Source: Eleginops maclovinus
Lineage: Eukaryota > Chordata > Actinopteri > Perciformes > Eleginopidae
Assembly (NCBI RefSeq): GCF_036324505.1
Contig: NC_086350.1
Span: 12,880,032 to 12,944,031 of the forward strand
DNA length: 64,000 bases
Reading direction: 5' to 3'
Part shown: in pieces, positions 46,885-58,000 of the stretch
How the letters are laid out: every line of letters starts with the position of its first letter
Numbering within the stretch: position 1 is the first letter of the stretch
Notes under the pieces: model-generated
The model's database searches: none
What the model was told of the DNA's origin: nothing
Seen by the model: the letters and a program-made list of their open reading frames with translations, nothing else
Position numbers and translations under genes: made by a program

Positions 46885-46890
46885 TTTAAT
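46885..46890 (-). terminator. possible lysmd4 poly(A) signal
   Basis: ATTAAA on the - strand, about 365 bases past the stop codon. No AATAAA occurs closer; the next candidate is AATAAA at 46046-46041, which would give a 3' UTR of about 1.2 kb. There is nothing to decide between them. Confidence 0.2.
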
Positions 46891-47254
46891 TTTGGTACTA
46901 ATATTCGTGTGAGGGAGTTCAAGACACAACCGTTACTAATTAGCGTCACATTTAGTTAATCGCCTGAGGTAACATTACAGAATAATACAGTAAGAGATGT
47001 TACTACATCAACTGTATAAAGTAAAGTGAGTTTCTAAATGATCACAATTATATTATAATTATCACAAAATTATAACTTGTTCATCCATTTCTCAGTCATT
47101 GAAGTGTCTGCCTCAAGCATCACAGATATAGTATAAAACAGAAGGAACATTTCACTGAAACACGGAGGTGTGAGTAAAATGTAAAGAGATTTGTCTTTAA
47201 CTTGATTGTCACCTACTTTTAATATCATCAGTCTTAAAATGATTCCGGTCTGCT

Positions 47255-50153
47255 TTATCCTGGTTCTTGGAAATGTTTGGCTCCTGTCCCTGAGGTGTTT
47301 GAGGAGGGGATGGAAGATAAAGCACCTCCATCTGTTGGTGAAGCTTCTCCACTATCTTTTGTTTTGAAATAAATGACATAAAATAATGGCAGGATGATGC
47401 CTATCAGGAGCATGGCCACCACAGCGTTCCACCACTGGATGCCCCAGTCTGCGCCGTGACTCTTCAGAGGCTGTCCTTTGAAACCAAACCTTTGTCGTTT
47501 TTTCGAGTTATCCAATAAAGATTCATCTTGATCGTTCGTGTTCTGAATCAGTTTCTCGATATCCTGGTCCACCTCCATCAGGAAGTCTGTGACCTCCTGC
47601 AGGTGTGGTTGGGCTCTGGCTCGGTCTGGAGGCTTCACTGGTGTGGGGGATGAATGTGGTATTTCTTCTTGAGGGTAACTTGTGTGCAACTCTGTTAAAA
47701 AGCTGTGTTTCTGAACAGGTATTTTGATGAATTTCAGTGCAAACAAATCTTGTTCCTGCATGAGGTTGTTCACCCGCTTTATATCCGTCACCTGTTGAAA
47801 GAAACACAGGAATTTCAAATAATCAAAAATACATGTTTTTCTTCTTACTTCTTATTCACCAAAGTATTAGATCACTGAGATATCATCTATGTATGCCTTC
47901 TCTCGAATATAATGCGATTCATGGTACCAGAAAAAGGAAAAAGAAGTATTTGAAAAACGTACATATACAGTGGTGTGCAAAAGTGTTTGCCCCCTTTCTT
48001 ATTTCCTTGCATGTTTTGTCACACTTAAATGTTTCAGATCACTAAACAAATTTAAATATTAGATAAAGATAACAGAAGTAAACACAAAATGCAATTTTTA
48101 AATGAAGGTGTTTATTATTAAGGGGAAAAAAATCCAAACCTACATGGCCCTGTGTGAAAAAGTGATTGCCCCCCCCCCCCCCCCTCTCTTAAAACATAAA
48201 ATTAACTGTGGTTTATCACATCTTTAGAAAGCTGAGTACAATTTCTCTAGCCACACCAAGGCCTGCTTACTGCCACACCTGTTCTCAATCAAGAAATCAC
48301 TTAAATAGGACCTGCCTGACAAAGTGAAGTAGACCAAAAGATCCTCAAAATCTAGACATCATGCTGCTTTCCAAAGAAATTCAGGAACAAATGAGAAACA
48401 AAGCAATTGAGATCAGTCTGGAAAAGGTTATAAAGCCATTTCTAAAGCTTTGGGACTCCAGCGAACCACAGTGAGAGCCATTATCCACAAATGGCAAAAA
48501 CATGGAACAGTGGTTAACCTTCCCAAGAGTTGCCGGCCGACCAAAATTACCACATGAGCGCAGCGACGACTCATCCAAGAGGTCACAAAAAACCGCACAA
48601 GAACTGCAGATAAGAGACTGGGCAAAAATGGCCTGCACGGCAGAGTTCCATGATGAAAACCACTGCTGACCAAAAAGAACATAAAAGCTCGTCTCAGTTT
48701 TGCCAGAGAACATCTTGATGATGTGGACTGACAAGACAAAAGTTGAACTTTTTGGAAGGTGTGTGTGTCCCATTACATCTGGTGTAAAAGTAACACAGCA
48801 TTTCAGAAAAGGACCATCATACCAACAGTAAAATATGGTGGTGGTAGAAGTGTGATGGTCTGAGGCTGTTTTGCTGCTTCAGGACCTGAAAGACTTGCTG
48901 TGGTAAATGGAATCATGAATTCTGCTGTCTACCAACAAATCCTGAAGGAGAATGTCCGGCCCTCTGTTCGTGACCTCAAGCTGAAGCGCACTTGGGTTCT
49001 GTAGAAGGACAATGATCCAAAACACACTAGCAAGTCCACCTCTGAATGGCTTAAGAAAAACAAAATGAAGACTTTGGAGTGGCCTAGTCAAAGTTCTGAC
49101 CTGAATCTGATCGAGATGCTTTGGCATTACCTTAAAAAGGTGGTGCATGCTCGAAAACCCTCCAATGTGGCTGAATTACAACAATTCTGCAAAGACGAGT
49201 GGGCCAAAATTCCTCCACAGCATTGTAAGACTCATTGCCAGTTATCGCAAACGCTTGATTGCAGTTGTTCCTGCTAAGGGTGGCCCAACCAGTTATTAGG
49301 CTTAGGGGGCAATCACTTTTTCACACAGGGCCATGTAGGTTTGGATTTTTTCCCTTAATAATAAACACCTTCATTTAAAAAATCCATTTTGTGTTTACTT
49401 GTGTTATCTTTGTCTAATATTTAAATTTGTTTGATCTGAAACAATTAAGTGTGACAAACATGCAAGAAAATAAGAAATCAGGAAGGGGACAAACACTTTT
49501 GCACACCACTGTATGTCTTCTTCCCAGAAATCATGACCTGGCATGTAAGAGCAAGTTTCTTTTATACACAGACCAACCGTATCACAACGCCATATGATGC
49601 ATACCACTTCTGAGCTAGCTTACTATACAGCTCAACCGAAGAACAATAAATGTTCCTACATTAAACTGCTCACAACATGATCTGTGGAGTTTCCTTTTTA
49701 TTATGTGCCTTCCTACAACGGATGAATACCTCTAAACTGTCACCAAAACAAACTCAATTGTTATGCAGCAAATTTACAATGCAATTAAGTTAAAAGGAAG
49801 CATATGTTATTTTGATTTTTGGATGAAGGCAAAAAATCAACACAACCAACACAGAACATGTTTACTTAAAATACAAATCATTGACTATCCGAATTCTTTA
49901 CCTTACAGCCATATTGCAGAGCAAGCTTGTTGAGGTTGTCACCATCTAACACCTCCCGCTCCAGCAGCTGGACGTTCCTGTCCTGCTCCTGCAGCGAAAC
50001 CCGCGGCCTCATCTCCATGACGTTCAGCTCCTCATCTGAGGATACATTAGACTCACCGGGCCTTCTGTTGAACATGTAAATCTGCCCGTCTGCACTGGCA
50101 TGGACATCCACCGGGGCCTGGAAAGCCCGGGAAGCATGCTCCCCCCGATGCAT
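47255..50153 (-). CDS. lysmd4: lysmd4, LysM and putative peptidoglycan-binding domain-containing protein 4 (join of exons 50153-49902 and 47791-47255)
   Basis: Two coding exons give a 262-residue protein. Exon 2 (ATG at 50153, donor AAG then GTAAAG after 49902) encodes residues 1-84. Exon 3 (acceptor CAG before 47791) encodes residues 85-262. The phase-0 intron splits the LysM domain (about residues 64-110) between [14 protein letters not shown] and [10 protein letters not shown] short DQDIEKLI helix-like segment near 155 precedes [12 protein letters not shown] and one hydrophobic membrane segment (about 205-226), followed by a short polar tail. The N-terminal [18 protein letters not shown] and the GADWGIQWW block fit vertebrate LYSMD4 better than LYSMD3. 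Length is a little below the usual (about 290). LysM domains bind N-acetylglucosamine polymers; the cellular role of vertebrate LYSMD4 is poorly known. Exon 2 begins at 50161 after a CTTACAG acceptor, eight bases before the ATG, so an upstream noncoding exon is needed (see 51776). Intron 2 (2.1 kb) hosts an antisense Tc1 element. Both exons look intact. Confidence 0.93.
47968..48174 (+). repeat. left terminal inverted repeat of the Tc1 element
   Basis: It aligns through almost its full length with the reverse complement of 49305-49511, with scattered substitutions and small indels. Its inner end (AGTGATTGCCCCC) has grown into a C16 tract. Confidence 0.9.
48169..48184. repeat. C16 homopolymer at the inner edge of the left Tc1 TIR
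   Basis: Sixteen C in a row, where the matching right TIR has only five G before the C (49305-49310). This is local slippage growth after or during insertion, or an assembly-sensitive tract. Confidence 0.9.
48361..49277 (+). pseudogene. Tc1-like transposase pseudogene
   Basis: Traces of a DD34E transposase run from an ATG at 48361 (context GACATCATG). Recognisable parts are the paired-type helix-turn-helix region ([19 protein letters not shown] in the +1 frame), the first catalytic Asp in [12 protein letters not shown] (the usual Glu after it is Lys), the second Asp in KDNDPKH, and the Glu in [11 protein letters not shown] near the C-terminus. The gene is dead. An apparent 4-base deletion near 48414 shifts the frame. 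In-frame stops lie at 48555-48557, 48861-48863 (at a normally conserved Trp) and 49002-49004. Two internal stretches are missing, near 48602 and 48720, and a further 2-base loss near 49230 changes the C-terminal frame. It could at most serve as a substrate for a transposase supplied in trans. Confidence 0.92.
49305..49511 (-). repeat. right terminal inverted repeat of the Tc1 element
   Basis: Reverse-complement partner of 47968-48174; it ends CACACCACTG next to the TA duplication. Confidence 0.9.
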
Positions 50154-51849
50154 AGTGAAGCCTGTAAGAAATGTCCCAACATTGAATCAAAAATACAATT
50201 AAAAAACCCATTAAAGGATGAATCCCAACTAAATAGAAATCACAGTTAATTAATTCATAAAAGATAGCCTTGGCTGTTTGGTGAGCAGGGTTGTTTTTCT
50301 TAAAGAAAGGCTTTATTTCTTGTGTCTTTTGAAGAAACTTCAGTAAAATGGAGCATCTCATCAAGATAATAAAGGAGTAATACAACATAAAATGAATATG
50401 AACAACATTGGCAAACTATGATAGACTTATCTATTGGATGTTTAGTTAATGAATTCTAAAACAGTCCAGCAACTTAAAATATGTTACAAACTACATTTAC
50501 CAATATACAGTAAATAAATGTCATCAAATGCTGCTGGGGAGAATTCCTATAGAAGCCCAGCATTCATGTTAGATTGTGTTTCAACCATATTGTGGGCCAA
50601 CAGTGGGTATCAGGCTGTGCAGTTATGACTCTACCGGACAAGATGACAAGACACACCATTCTCAAGGTCTGATGTAACATACAGTAACTTTAATCTGAGC
50701 AGATGCTTTGCCCTGGCCTTATATCTACAGCTGACTTCTGCTCTAGACTAAACTGCATTGGCTTGTTTAAGCTGTGTCATCTGAATGCCACGGCCTGTTA
50801 GTTGTACAGCTGTTATCCCTGCTTATCTAGCTCCATTAGTCTTACACATCATTACTATCTGTGTAAGAAACCCTATGTGTCTGACCCATTGGACCTTCAA
50901 GCTTTCTCCCAATCTAAGCGCTAGCTGAGCAGAGAGCAGACATTTGTATCTGCATTGTAGTCAGTGGCTGTACACTGAGTCTTCCTGTCTCTTGATATAG
51001 ATGTCCTGTCTTACCATAGAAAAGATAATTGCTTAATTTTAAAGTTGTATATTGATAACTATCACTTTTCTATCTCGTAATAAAAATAATGGTTGCTGTA
51101 AAATAAGAGTGTGCTTGCTTTGTTTTGCTCACTTTTCAGAGGAAGACATGAAGCAGATTACGCTATACTTGATTGGATAGTGTTACACCCAGCTAGATGA
51201 CATCATTATGTGGCAGTATAAGCTTAACAAAAATAGTGTATCTTTTGGATTCATACTTATGCCACATATCTACAAATACTCTGGCTACTTTGAACCATAA
51301 AAAGCCGCACCAGAGTTCACTTGCGGGCCGATAGCTCCTTCCTCTCAGCTCACTGGTTGAATTATAGCTTTCACACCTGCCTACACGATCACAGCAAAAA
51401 GGCAAACACACAAGTTTGAGTGACAGCATCGTTACACATGTTCCTTTTGCGTTAGATGTTGACGGACGGTATTTGAGTGCACTCAAAAGTTAGGCAATCA
51501 ATTATTAACCAATTTGTGACACTCTAAAGCCAAACTGAAATAAGTCAATCAATCTAAAAATAATTTAAATCCGTATTACAGTTAATTTTCACTCAAATAG
51601 TTGGAGTTCAGCATGTATCGTCAGCGAACTGTTTCACTTCAGCTCCAGTTACAGTGAGCTAACGTTAGCTAATATTCTTGACAACACATGAACACATAGT
51701 GTTACTACATAACAAAAGTAGATATAGTGTCACAGACGTTTTAATCTCAAACTGGGCTTCCCCACATCTAGTTACCTTATCCAAATGGCAACAATAATGC
51801 AGGACAGCGCCTTGGCAGAGGAGTCCTGCCCGGCCGGACAGGATAACAT
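50053..51849 (-). promoter_or_regulatory. spliced upstream ORF overlapping the lysmd4 start (60 codons)
   Basis: If exon 1 (ending 51776) is joined to exon 2 (starting 50161), an ATG at 51849-51847 opens a frame that stays open across the junction, passes the lysmd4 ATG (50153) in a different frame and stops at 50053. The arithmetic is exact: 74 bases in exon 1 plus 109 in exon 2 make 61 codons including the stop. Position -3 is G and +4 is T, a middling start context; the main ATG has A at -3 and C at +4. An overlapping upstream ORF of this type would normally reduce translation from the main start. It depends on the exon 1 prediction and on transcription starting upstream of 51849. Confidence 0.35.
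50162..51775 (-). other. lysmd4 intron 1 (predicted)
   Basis: It is bounded by a donor (AAG then GTAACT, 51775) and an acceptor (CTTACAG ending at 50162). No gene, RNA or complete repeat is seen inside. A perfect 14-bp palindrome AGCTAACGTTAGCT lies at 51657-51670. Confidence 0.6.
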
Positions 51850-51905
51850 TACAGCAGCAACTGGTGGTGCTCGCGCTAGCTGCCGTTAGCCTGCTTGTTC
51901 TTCTT
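51776..51905 (-). promoter_or_regulatory. predicted lysmd4 5' UTR exon 1 and promoter region
   Basis: A GC- and CpG-richer stretch on the - strand ends at 51776 with a good donor (GGATAAG then GTAACT) that pairs in position with the exon 2 acceptor at 50162. The 5' boundary is a guess. The area contains GCTAGC/GTTAGC words common around fish transcription starts. No TATA box is evident. Splicing of this exon is inferred, not observed. Confidence 0.45.
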
Positions 51906-53699
51906 CTACTCTTTCAAAGGTGCTGCAAGAAATGCACTGCCGCCACCCATTGCTCTGGAATGTGACAAAACAATGACAACGACAATCATATGATCACTAA
52001 AGAAATCCCTACACAAAGTTTAAGTATATTCATTTATGATGCAGTGTCTTTTTTAAAACCTTTTTCATAAATCGATAATTAATTGTTAGTGGGTTACACT
52101 GTGGACACTACTGCTGCATAAATACAGGAACATAGATGGCCTACCTGTTCACATTTACACGTTGAAGCAAAGCAAAGACAATCTTTGTATGTTATATAAT
52201 ATAACATGTGATACCAGGTGTAAGACCAATGTGCCGCACAATGTGTGAACTATGTAACATACAGAAGACAGAACAACACAATTGTTCCTGTTGTTGATTG
52301 TGCTATTTTCTTGAAATGTTTGTATCTTCCTATTGATAATCTGTTGGTAATTCTCAGAATATTGGATGAGCTTTGTTGTCAAGTCGCTTTAGATATTTAA
52401 TTAATGTGTTAGTTTTATTCTAAATAAAAGCAGTTCAATAGTAAGGTCAAATAATACACACATGGTTCAGTGGAATCAACCCTTGTCATCTGTTTTTTTA
52501 ATATATCATTATAGTCCACAACTTAAAATGTGTATTAAATTAATTGTATGGTAGATAATGTGTTTCTTCTCTGTATATGCTTATTAACCGCTAAGCAAAT
52601 ATTCTCTATGTCTGACATCTGTTGGTAGAAAGTCATCATTACACCTAAGCCATTTAAGTACAGGGGCTGTCAGTTGACTTCCTCTCCCCTTTCCCTATGT
52701 AAGTTCCTATGTGCTACATAAGTGTTGGCGAGGAAAGCTACAGCACACTGCCCAGGGCTGAGGGGATGATCGAAAGTGAATACCGTTTCCTGGGTCCTAA
52801 GGGAGAAAGCCACAAAGGTTTCAGAGGTCAGGGTATGGCGAGCCTTCTTTGACCACTAGATGGGGCTATTGATCTTTCATATTGCTTACGATTTGTTGAA
52901 AGCTTCTCATTTTATCAGATGCAACTAAAGCAAGGTGTGTTTTTTTTTTTGGCATGGGGCAATGCATTAGTTGTATTACATTCCGTTAATGATTACTGGA
53001 TTACAGGTACTATTCAGTTTGATAGTTTAACTTAACATTTTACATCTATGGTTAATTGCCTGATGAATGCCACCGCAAAAATACAACACACCCTCTTCCA
53101 TCAAACCATTTATGAGCAGTATGCAGGCAAGCTGAAAAGATAGCCTGTGAAAGCATTCTCTGAAAGTGCGTTGTGTAAGCCCCATAGCATATACCCCATA
53201 AAAAAACAAAATATATTTTATCAGCCTAATTACACCACTAATCACCAGGAAATACTTCGGTGTACACTTCAATTTTTACCCTTTGAAAACGTTGACCAAT
53301 ACTTTGCTGATTTTCCTCTACATAACCTACACCTCAATTGTCTCATGAAGACATCATTTACAATATGAATATAAACCTCATGACAGTGCACTAATAAAAT
53401 AGATCGATACCAAATTAATGCTTTAATAAATGTATGTTCTCTGAATATATTTTTTTAAATTTGTTTTTTAAAATAATTAAGTCCCGTAGTGCGCGAGTTC
53501 CATCTTTACTGTTTGGAGTCCCGCCTACAAGCAACCTGATTGGTCAACACCAAAGCGCGCGCATGTTCCGTTTCAATGAACGTAGTTTGATCGTTAGCTG
53601 GCAACCCTCCCATGACATGTACAGTCATATACAGAATATATACAGAAAAGTGATTCTGCGGCGTTATCTTACACAACGTTATATGAGACCGTCATGACA
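51906..53699. other. intergenic region between two divergent promoters
   Basis: No gene recognised. A CTCF-type motif lies at 52853 and a run of about 12 T at 52939-52950. The stretch at about 53480-53600 has CpG-rich words (GCGCGCGCATG) and an inverted CCAAT box (GATTGG near 53538), suggesting proximity to the + strand promoter. Confidence 0.5.
52853..52867 (+). promoter_or_regulatory. candidate CTCF site between lysmd4 and the divergent gene
   Basis: CCACTAGATGGGGCT matches 14 of 15 positions of CCASYAGRKGGCRSY in forward orientation, opposite to the three motifs on the lysmd4 3' side. Confidence 0.4.
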
Positions 53700-53846
53700 A
53701 TTGCCAGCTAGCTGAAGTGTATTTCTGAAGCGGATTGGGGCAGGTCTGAACCCAGGACATTTTTCCGGTTTGCCAAAACGTCCATTGCAAAGCACCTGTT
53801 TGTTTTCGTAGCGTCGCTGTGCCAGTGCGCACACAAGACTATAATG
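53700..53846 (+). other. predicted first exon of an unidentified + strand gene
   Basis: A relatively CpG-rich stretch ends in ACTATAATG followed by the strong donor GTAAGC at 53847. The left boundary is arbitrary. The ATG at its very end would, joined to the next exon, give a 4-codon ORF (Met-Val-Ser-Lys-stop), so it is unlikely to be the protein start. The exon is read as 5' UTR of a gene divergent from lysmd4. Confidence 0.4.
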
Positions 53847-54784
53847 GTAAGCGTGAGCAAGTGTAAGCCAATGTTAGTCAACATAAGCATAAAGCGTCTC
53901 TTTGTCAAAAAACAATGGTCATGTTCATGGCATGTTACGGTTAGAGATAGAAAAGTTGTTCACTTAACGTTTACTTAATAGCTTGCTAATGCAGATACAT
54001 TAATCAAGGTAAGGTAAGCTAGCCCATTAGCTTTAAAATGTTTAGCTCCAAATCGTTAGCAGCTAGCCTACTATTGAAGGTAACGTAACTTGTGTCGTTG
54101 TGGGGATAACTTAATCGGGTATAAAACGTAGTTGAAAGCATAATTTAAAATAGCCTAAAACGTGTTTTAGTTGTTAACCTCAATTAATTAAAAAAATTAA
54201 AAACACTGCTTGGATTTTTGTAAATGAGTGGGCTTTTCCCGATGACTTCCAACCTTTCAAACATGCTCAAGGAGGACTACCTTGATTTTTGAAGTTTTTG
54301 ATATTGATAGTATGGATATCCTGAAGACATTCAGTTTTACACAGGTCTGTCACTGTAACACTGACTACGTATGGAGTCTGATACAGTGTGCACTAAGCCT
54401 ACATTAAAACAAGTAAATCGGTGTGATGCCTGAAAGCTAAATAGGATGCATGAGTTGGTCCTGGTAGTTTATTGTACTATTCCAGTGTCTGAAAGGTGGT
54501 TTCTACTAGATTGAAACTCTGTGTTTTTCTTGTGTCTCAAAAGAGCACAAAATCGGACATGCTCTGCACTTGATGTAAAAGCAGCAAACTATGGACTGGG
54601 TATAGATTGTGGTTGATAATGCTGATACTGATACACTAAAAGTAGGCCCATTATCCCAATCTGGTGTAGTTGATGCACAACTTTATTGGTTTCTAACAAA
54701 AATGTGTAACTATCTTGTATTTCTGTTTAGCTGTTGCTAACAGAGCATGATTTTGATATTGATTCTCACATTTGGTCATTACAG

Positions 54785-54827
54785 GTATCAAAATGAAGGA
54801 AATGCAGAGACAGCCCAAGCTAAGCAG
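54785..54827 (+). other. predicted second exon (43 bases) of the unidentified + strand gene
   Basis: It is flanked by an acceptor (CATTACAG) and a donor (CAG then GTGAGG). It contains two in-frame ATG codons, which begin a short ORF (MKEMQRQPKLSR) running into the next exon and ending there, 32 codons in all. It is probably noncoding leader with an upstream ORF. Confidence 0.45.
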
Positions 54828-54998
54828 GTGAGGATTAACATTGAACTGTAATGTTAACTAATATATATCACTAATAAATGTGATTTGATTAGTCACTGCA
54901 AGGTTTGTTTTTCTTGTATTTATGATAAAGTGAAATAAAAACAATTTGTGTAAAGTGTCAAAATTGATATCAATTATGACATATTCTTGTCAAAACAG

Positions 54999-55066
54999 GC
55001 TTCAGAGTTCAAGACGGAGAAGGAGAACGCACACCAACTGTAGAGCAGAATGGCAGAAGTGAAGAG
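54999..55066 (+). other. predicted third exon of the unidentified + strand gene, with a possible start codon
   Basis: It is flanked by an acceptor (GTCAAAACAG) and a consensus donor (AAGAG then GTAAGTG). An ATG at 55050 opens MAEVKR and continues in phase across the donor, so translation may begin here; its context (AGAATGG) has A at -2 and G at +4. The gene cannot be named from six residues. No following exon is recognised before 64000, so the next intron is at least 9 kb if this is right. mef2a, the neighbour of LYSMD4 in tetrapods, was considered, but its first coding exon (start MGRKK) was not seen. Confidence 0.4.
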
Positions 55067-58000
55067 GTAAGTGTCCTCGCCCAAACTATTTCATTGGTTT
55101 TGTCATGGTGCGGTCCATTTTGCTTATGGCTAATTGAGTTGCAGTCTATAAAGATTCAAGCAAAAACTTGTTGTCTCTATTGCTGGAGAGGCTAAGAAAA
55201 TGAAAGTGACACAGAGATGGAAAGTTTCTATTTCTCCTGTCATGGAAGTTTTTTGTCCCAGCTGAATACAAATGGTTACATAACAAATGTGAGGTCATCT
55301 CAGTGAAATGCATCACTGAGGCAGAGTTGATGCCATCTTGTGGAACATTTATATCACAATTACTGTGACTGTGATTTGATTTGCTATAAGTTTCTGTTGG
55401 TGGTAGGGGTTGTTTACAGAAAATACATAAAGCAAAGCTCAGTGGATTCATGCGTCATAATAACCCACATGCTGTCTGCTGGATTTCTACTCTCTATTAC
55501 TTTGATTTGTGGAGTGGAACATTTTTTTGTCTGCTCTCAGTCTATCGATGCAATTGATCCTTGTGTTTGTGTTACTTTGGTAGTTGAAAGCCAGCTGTCT
55601 GTCACAGATAGCTGTTATTGTTAAGTAAACCGAAAAAGTTCACCAGCTCTCCGTTGATGGAGACCAGCTTGACCTGATTTGCATGTTGTTCAAATGGATC
55701 TGTTTTCTTTGGCTGGACAAACAATTGATCATAGATAGCTTTGACGTTGAATGGCAGACAGACAAGGATAACTGCTCCTGGTTACAACTACATCACATGT
55801 TACTCATTTGTTATTGCACACAAAAAAGGAACCTTTAACTGACCCAAGCAAAACATTTTAGGTTAAAGGAATCAAGTGGAAGATGATGATGGCAAGTAGG
55901 CTAGGTCATCTTAGTTATTTATTCAGTACCTGTACAGCTGAAGTGCACCACCGGATTGTAGAGATGTTTGTCATGAGGATACATGTTGCACAAACGACAA
56001 CAAACACAGTAACATGGCTACAATGTGATAATGTGTTTTAAATAAACTGCAGTCGAGATATTAATATTGGTGTGTGTTGAATTAACAAAACAACAGTGAC
56101 AAAAGTTAACGGACTTAATAAAAAGCAACATTTTCTGATCCGTAAGCTAAAAATATAAAAGTCATAATTTCTGTGACGAAAACGTAAAAGGTATAGTGTC
56201 AATTATGCAAGATTAGAAGAAAGATTCTTGGTTTAACTGCAGTTTTCAAAAATCTTTGTATCTGAATTGTCAGTTTTATATACAGTATTTCCCCTGCAGT
56301 ACGCTGGATTAACGTGGCAGTTGATTTTTGGTTAAACAACTGATTTGTCAAGAATACAGCGTATTTCCTGTCCTCAGCTGCTATAATCTTTCTGTTGCAA
56401 ATTTAAGTCTGTGACAGATACATTAGTTCTAGTTACACTTCATACAGGGCTAGCTACAAGCAAGACTAGTTAAACATGGAATTTATAGCAGTCATGCATA
56501 TTCTAGTGTGTCTTTCCACATATGCATACTCATTCAGCTGGAAACCCCAGATGACCTCCAGTTGACCCCTTAACTAGATAGCATAGTTGACTCCCAAGCC
56601 AAACTGATTTCATGTTTAAGGAAATAAACCAGTCTGCTAATTAAAAGAATCGTTCAGTTGTTATTGATCTCATATGTGTACGCTATTGCCCTCTTTCAAA
56701 CATATTTTGTCCTGAAGTTGTTTTTGTTGTATGCTCATCTGCCAGCGCAACCACAGCATTAAGTGACGCTCAGCTCATTGTCTCATGAAGTCAACCTTTG
56801 CACTTGAGAACACAGAATGATAGTAAAGTTAATGTTGCCTTAGAGGGAATCATCATATCATTTACATTGCATTCAGATGCAGGGTGTATATCTGAACGAC
56901 GATCAATAGAGCGGCATAATGCGCCATATTTCCGGGCCACTGAGCAGCTTGTCCTACTGACAGAGAGATAAAGATGGAGAGGGAGCGAGGGGAAAGGGAG
57001 AGGGGAAGGCAGGGACGTTGAAGTGGGGATAAAACCGTGTACACTGCATGCACATGTTGCCTGAAGAACAACAGTAAGGGCTTTGCTGTAAATGATTTAG
57101 AGCAAAGATTAAATATTTATCGAGGTGAAACATTCATGTATGCCACTTCCATGAACTCATTGCGGTGTGGCCACATTATATCAGGTTTCAATAAAATGAC
57201 TCCTGCTCCAAAAAAAACAAACAAACAATGTTTCCTTTTTCACAAACACTGACTTTACTCATTTATATGCATTCATTTTGATGTACTTAGTGGTAACAGT
57301 TAAGGGGAATATTAAAATATTCTTTCCTTCCAATATTCAGACTAAAACCAGTTTTGGGTGTTTAGATTTCTGTCAACATTTCTGCCTGTTTAAAAAAAAA
57401 AAAAGGTTTTAAGTGTGGCATTTCCTGAAAAAAACCTTTAAATCTACATGAAAAAAGGGTCAAATCTTTCATGTCATCAATAAATTAAAGTCAATTCTCT
57501 TCAGGTTATTGAAGTGTTGACGCACGCCTGATTACACCGTATCGCCATTCACTGCGAGACACATTTGATTATTTGTCTTGCAGAAAATAGAGCATAAGAT
57601 TTCTGTTTTCATCTGCTTGTTGGCAGTTGAAACGGACCACAGGTGACTGGTTGTTTTCCTTGGAAACCCGCGGGGGTCCTGCAGTCGTTGTTGTGGGGAA
57701 AGCCAAATGAAATCCTTATAGCTCGGGGTCGGGGCAACAGTTCAGATGTCTATTGATTAAATGTCAACTGACCAGGTGAACGTTATTCACAACTCAGAGG
57801 GGCCTAATTCAACAATCCATCACCAGTGTGGGAACATTCAGAGCAACACATCATCACTGCATGTTTACACCTCATGTATTTAACTTTCAAATGCATTTAC
57901 AACAATGCAAAGTGGTCCCCAAAAATGCTGTATATTTGAGTTGTTCTCAAAGTTTTGTTGAGCCTTAATGTTGAGTTAAACAGGTTTTATCCTAAACCAT

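Larger units (their letters stand above)
47968..49511 (+). mobile_element. complete Tc1/mariner-type transposon (1544 bp) in lysmd4 intron 2
   Basis: The element begins CAGTGGTGTGCAAAAGTG at 47968 and ends with the reverse complement of that text at 49511. It is flanked by TA on both sides (47966-47967 and 49512-49513), the Tc1 target duplication. Long TIRs of about 205 bp surround a transposase pseudogene on the + strand, opposite to lysmd4. Length and architecture are typical of fish Tc1-like elements with the TGTGCAAAAGTGTTTGCCCCC start. It sits between the two coding exons, so it would be removed with the intron. Confidence 0.95.

Noticed and set aside
48381..49148. Overlapping - strand ORFs of 130, 103 and 89 codons
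   Set aside because: They lie antisense to the Tc1 transposase pseudogene; the + strand carries the family motifs.
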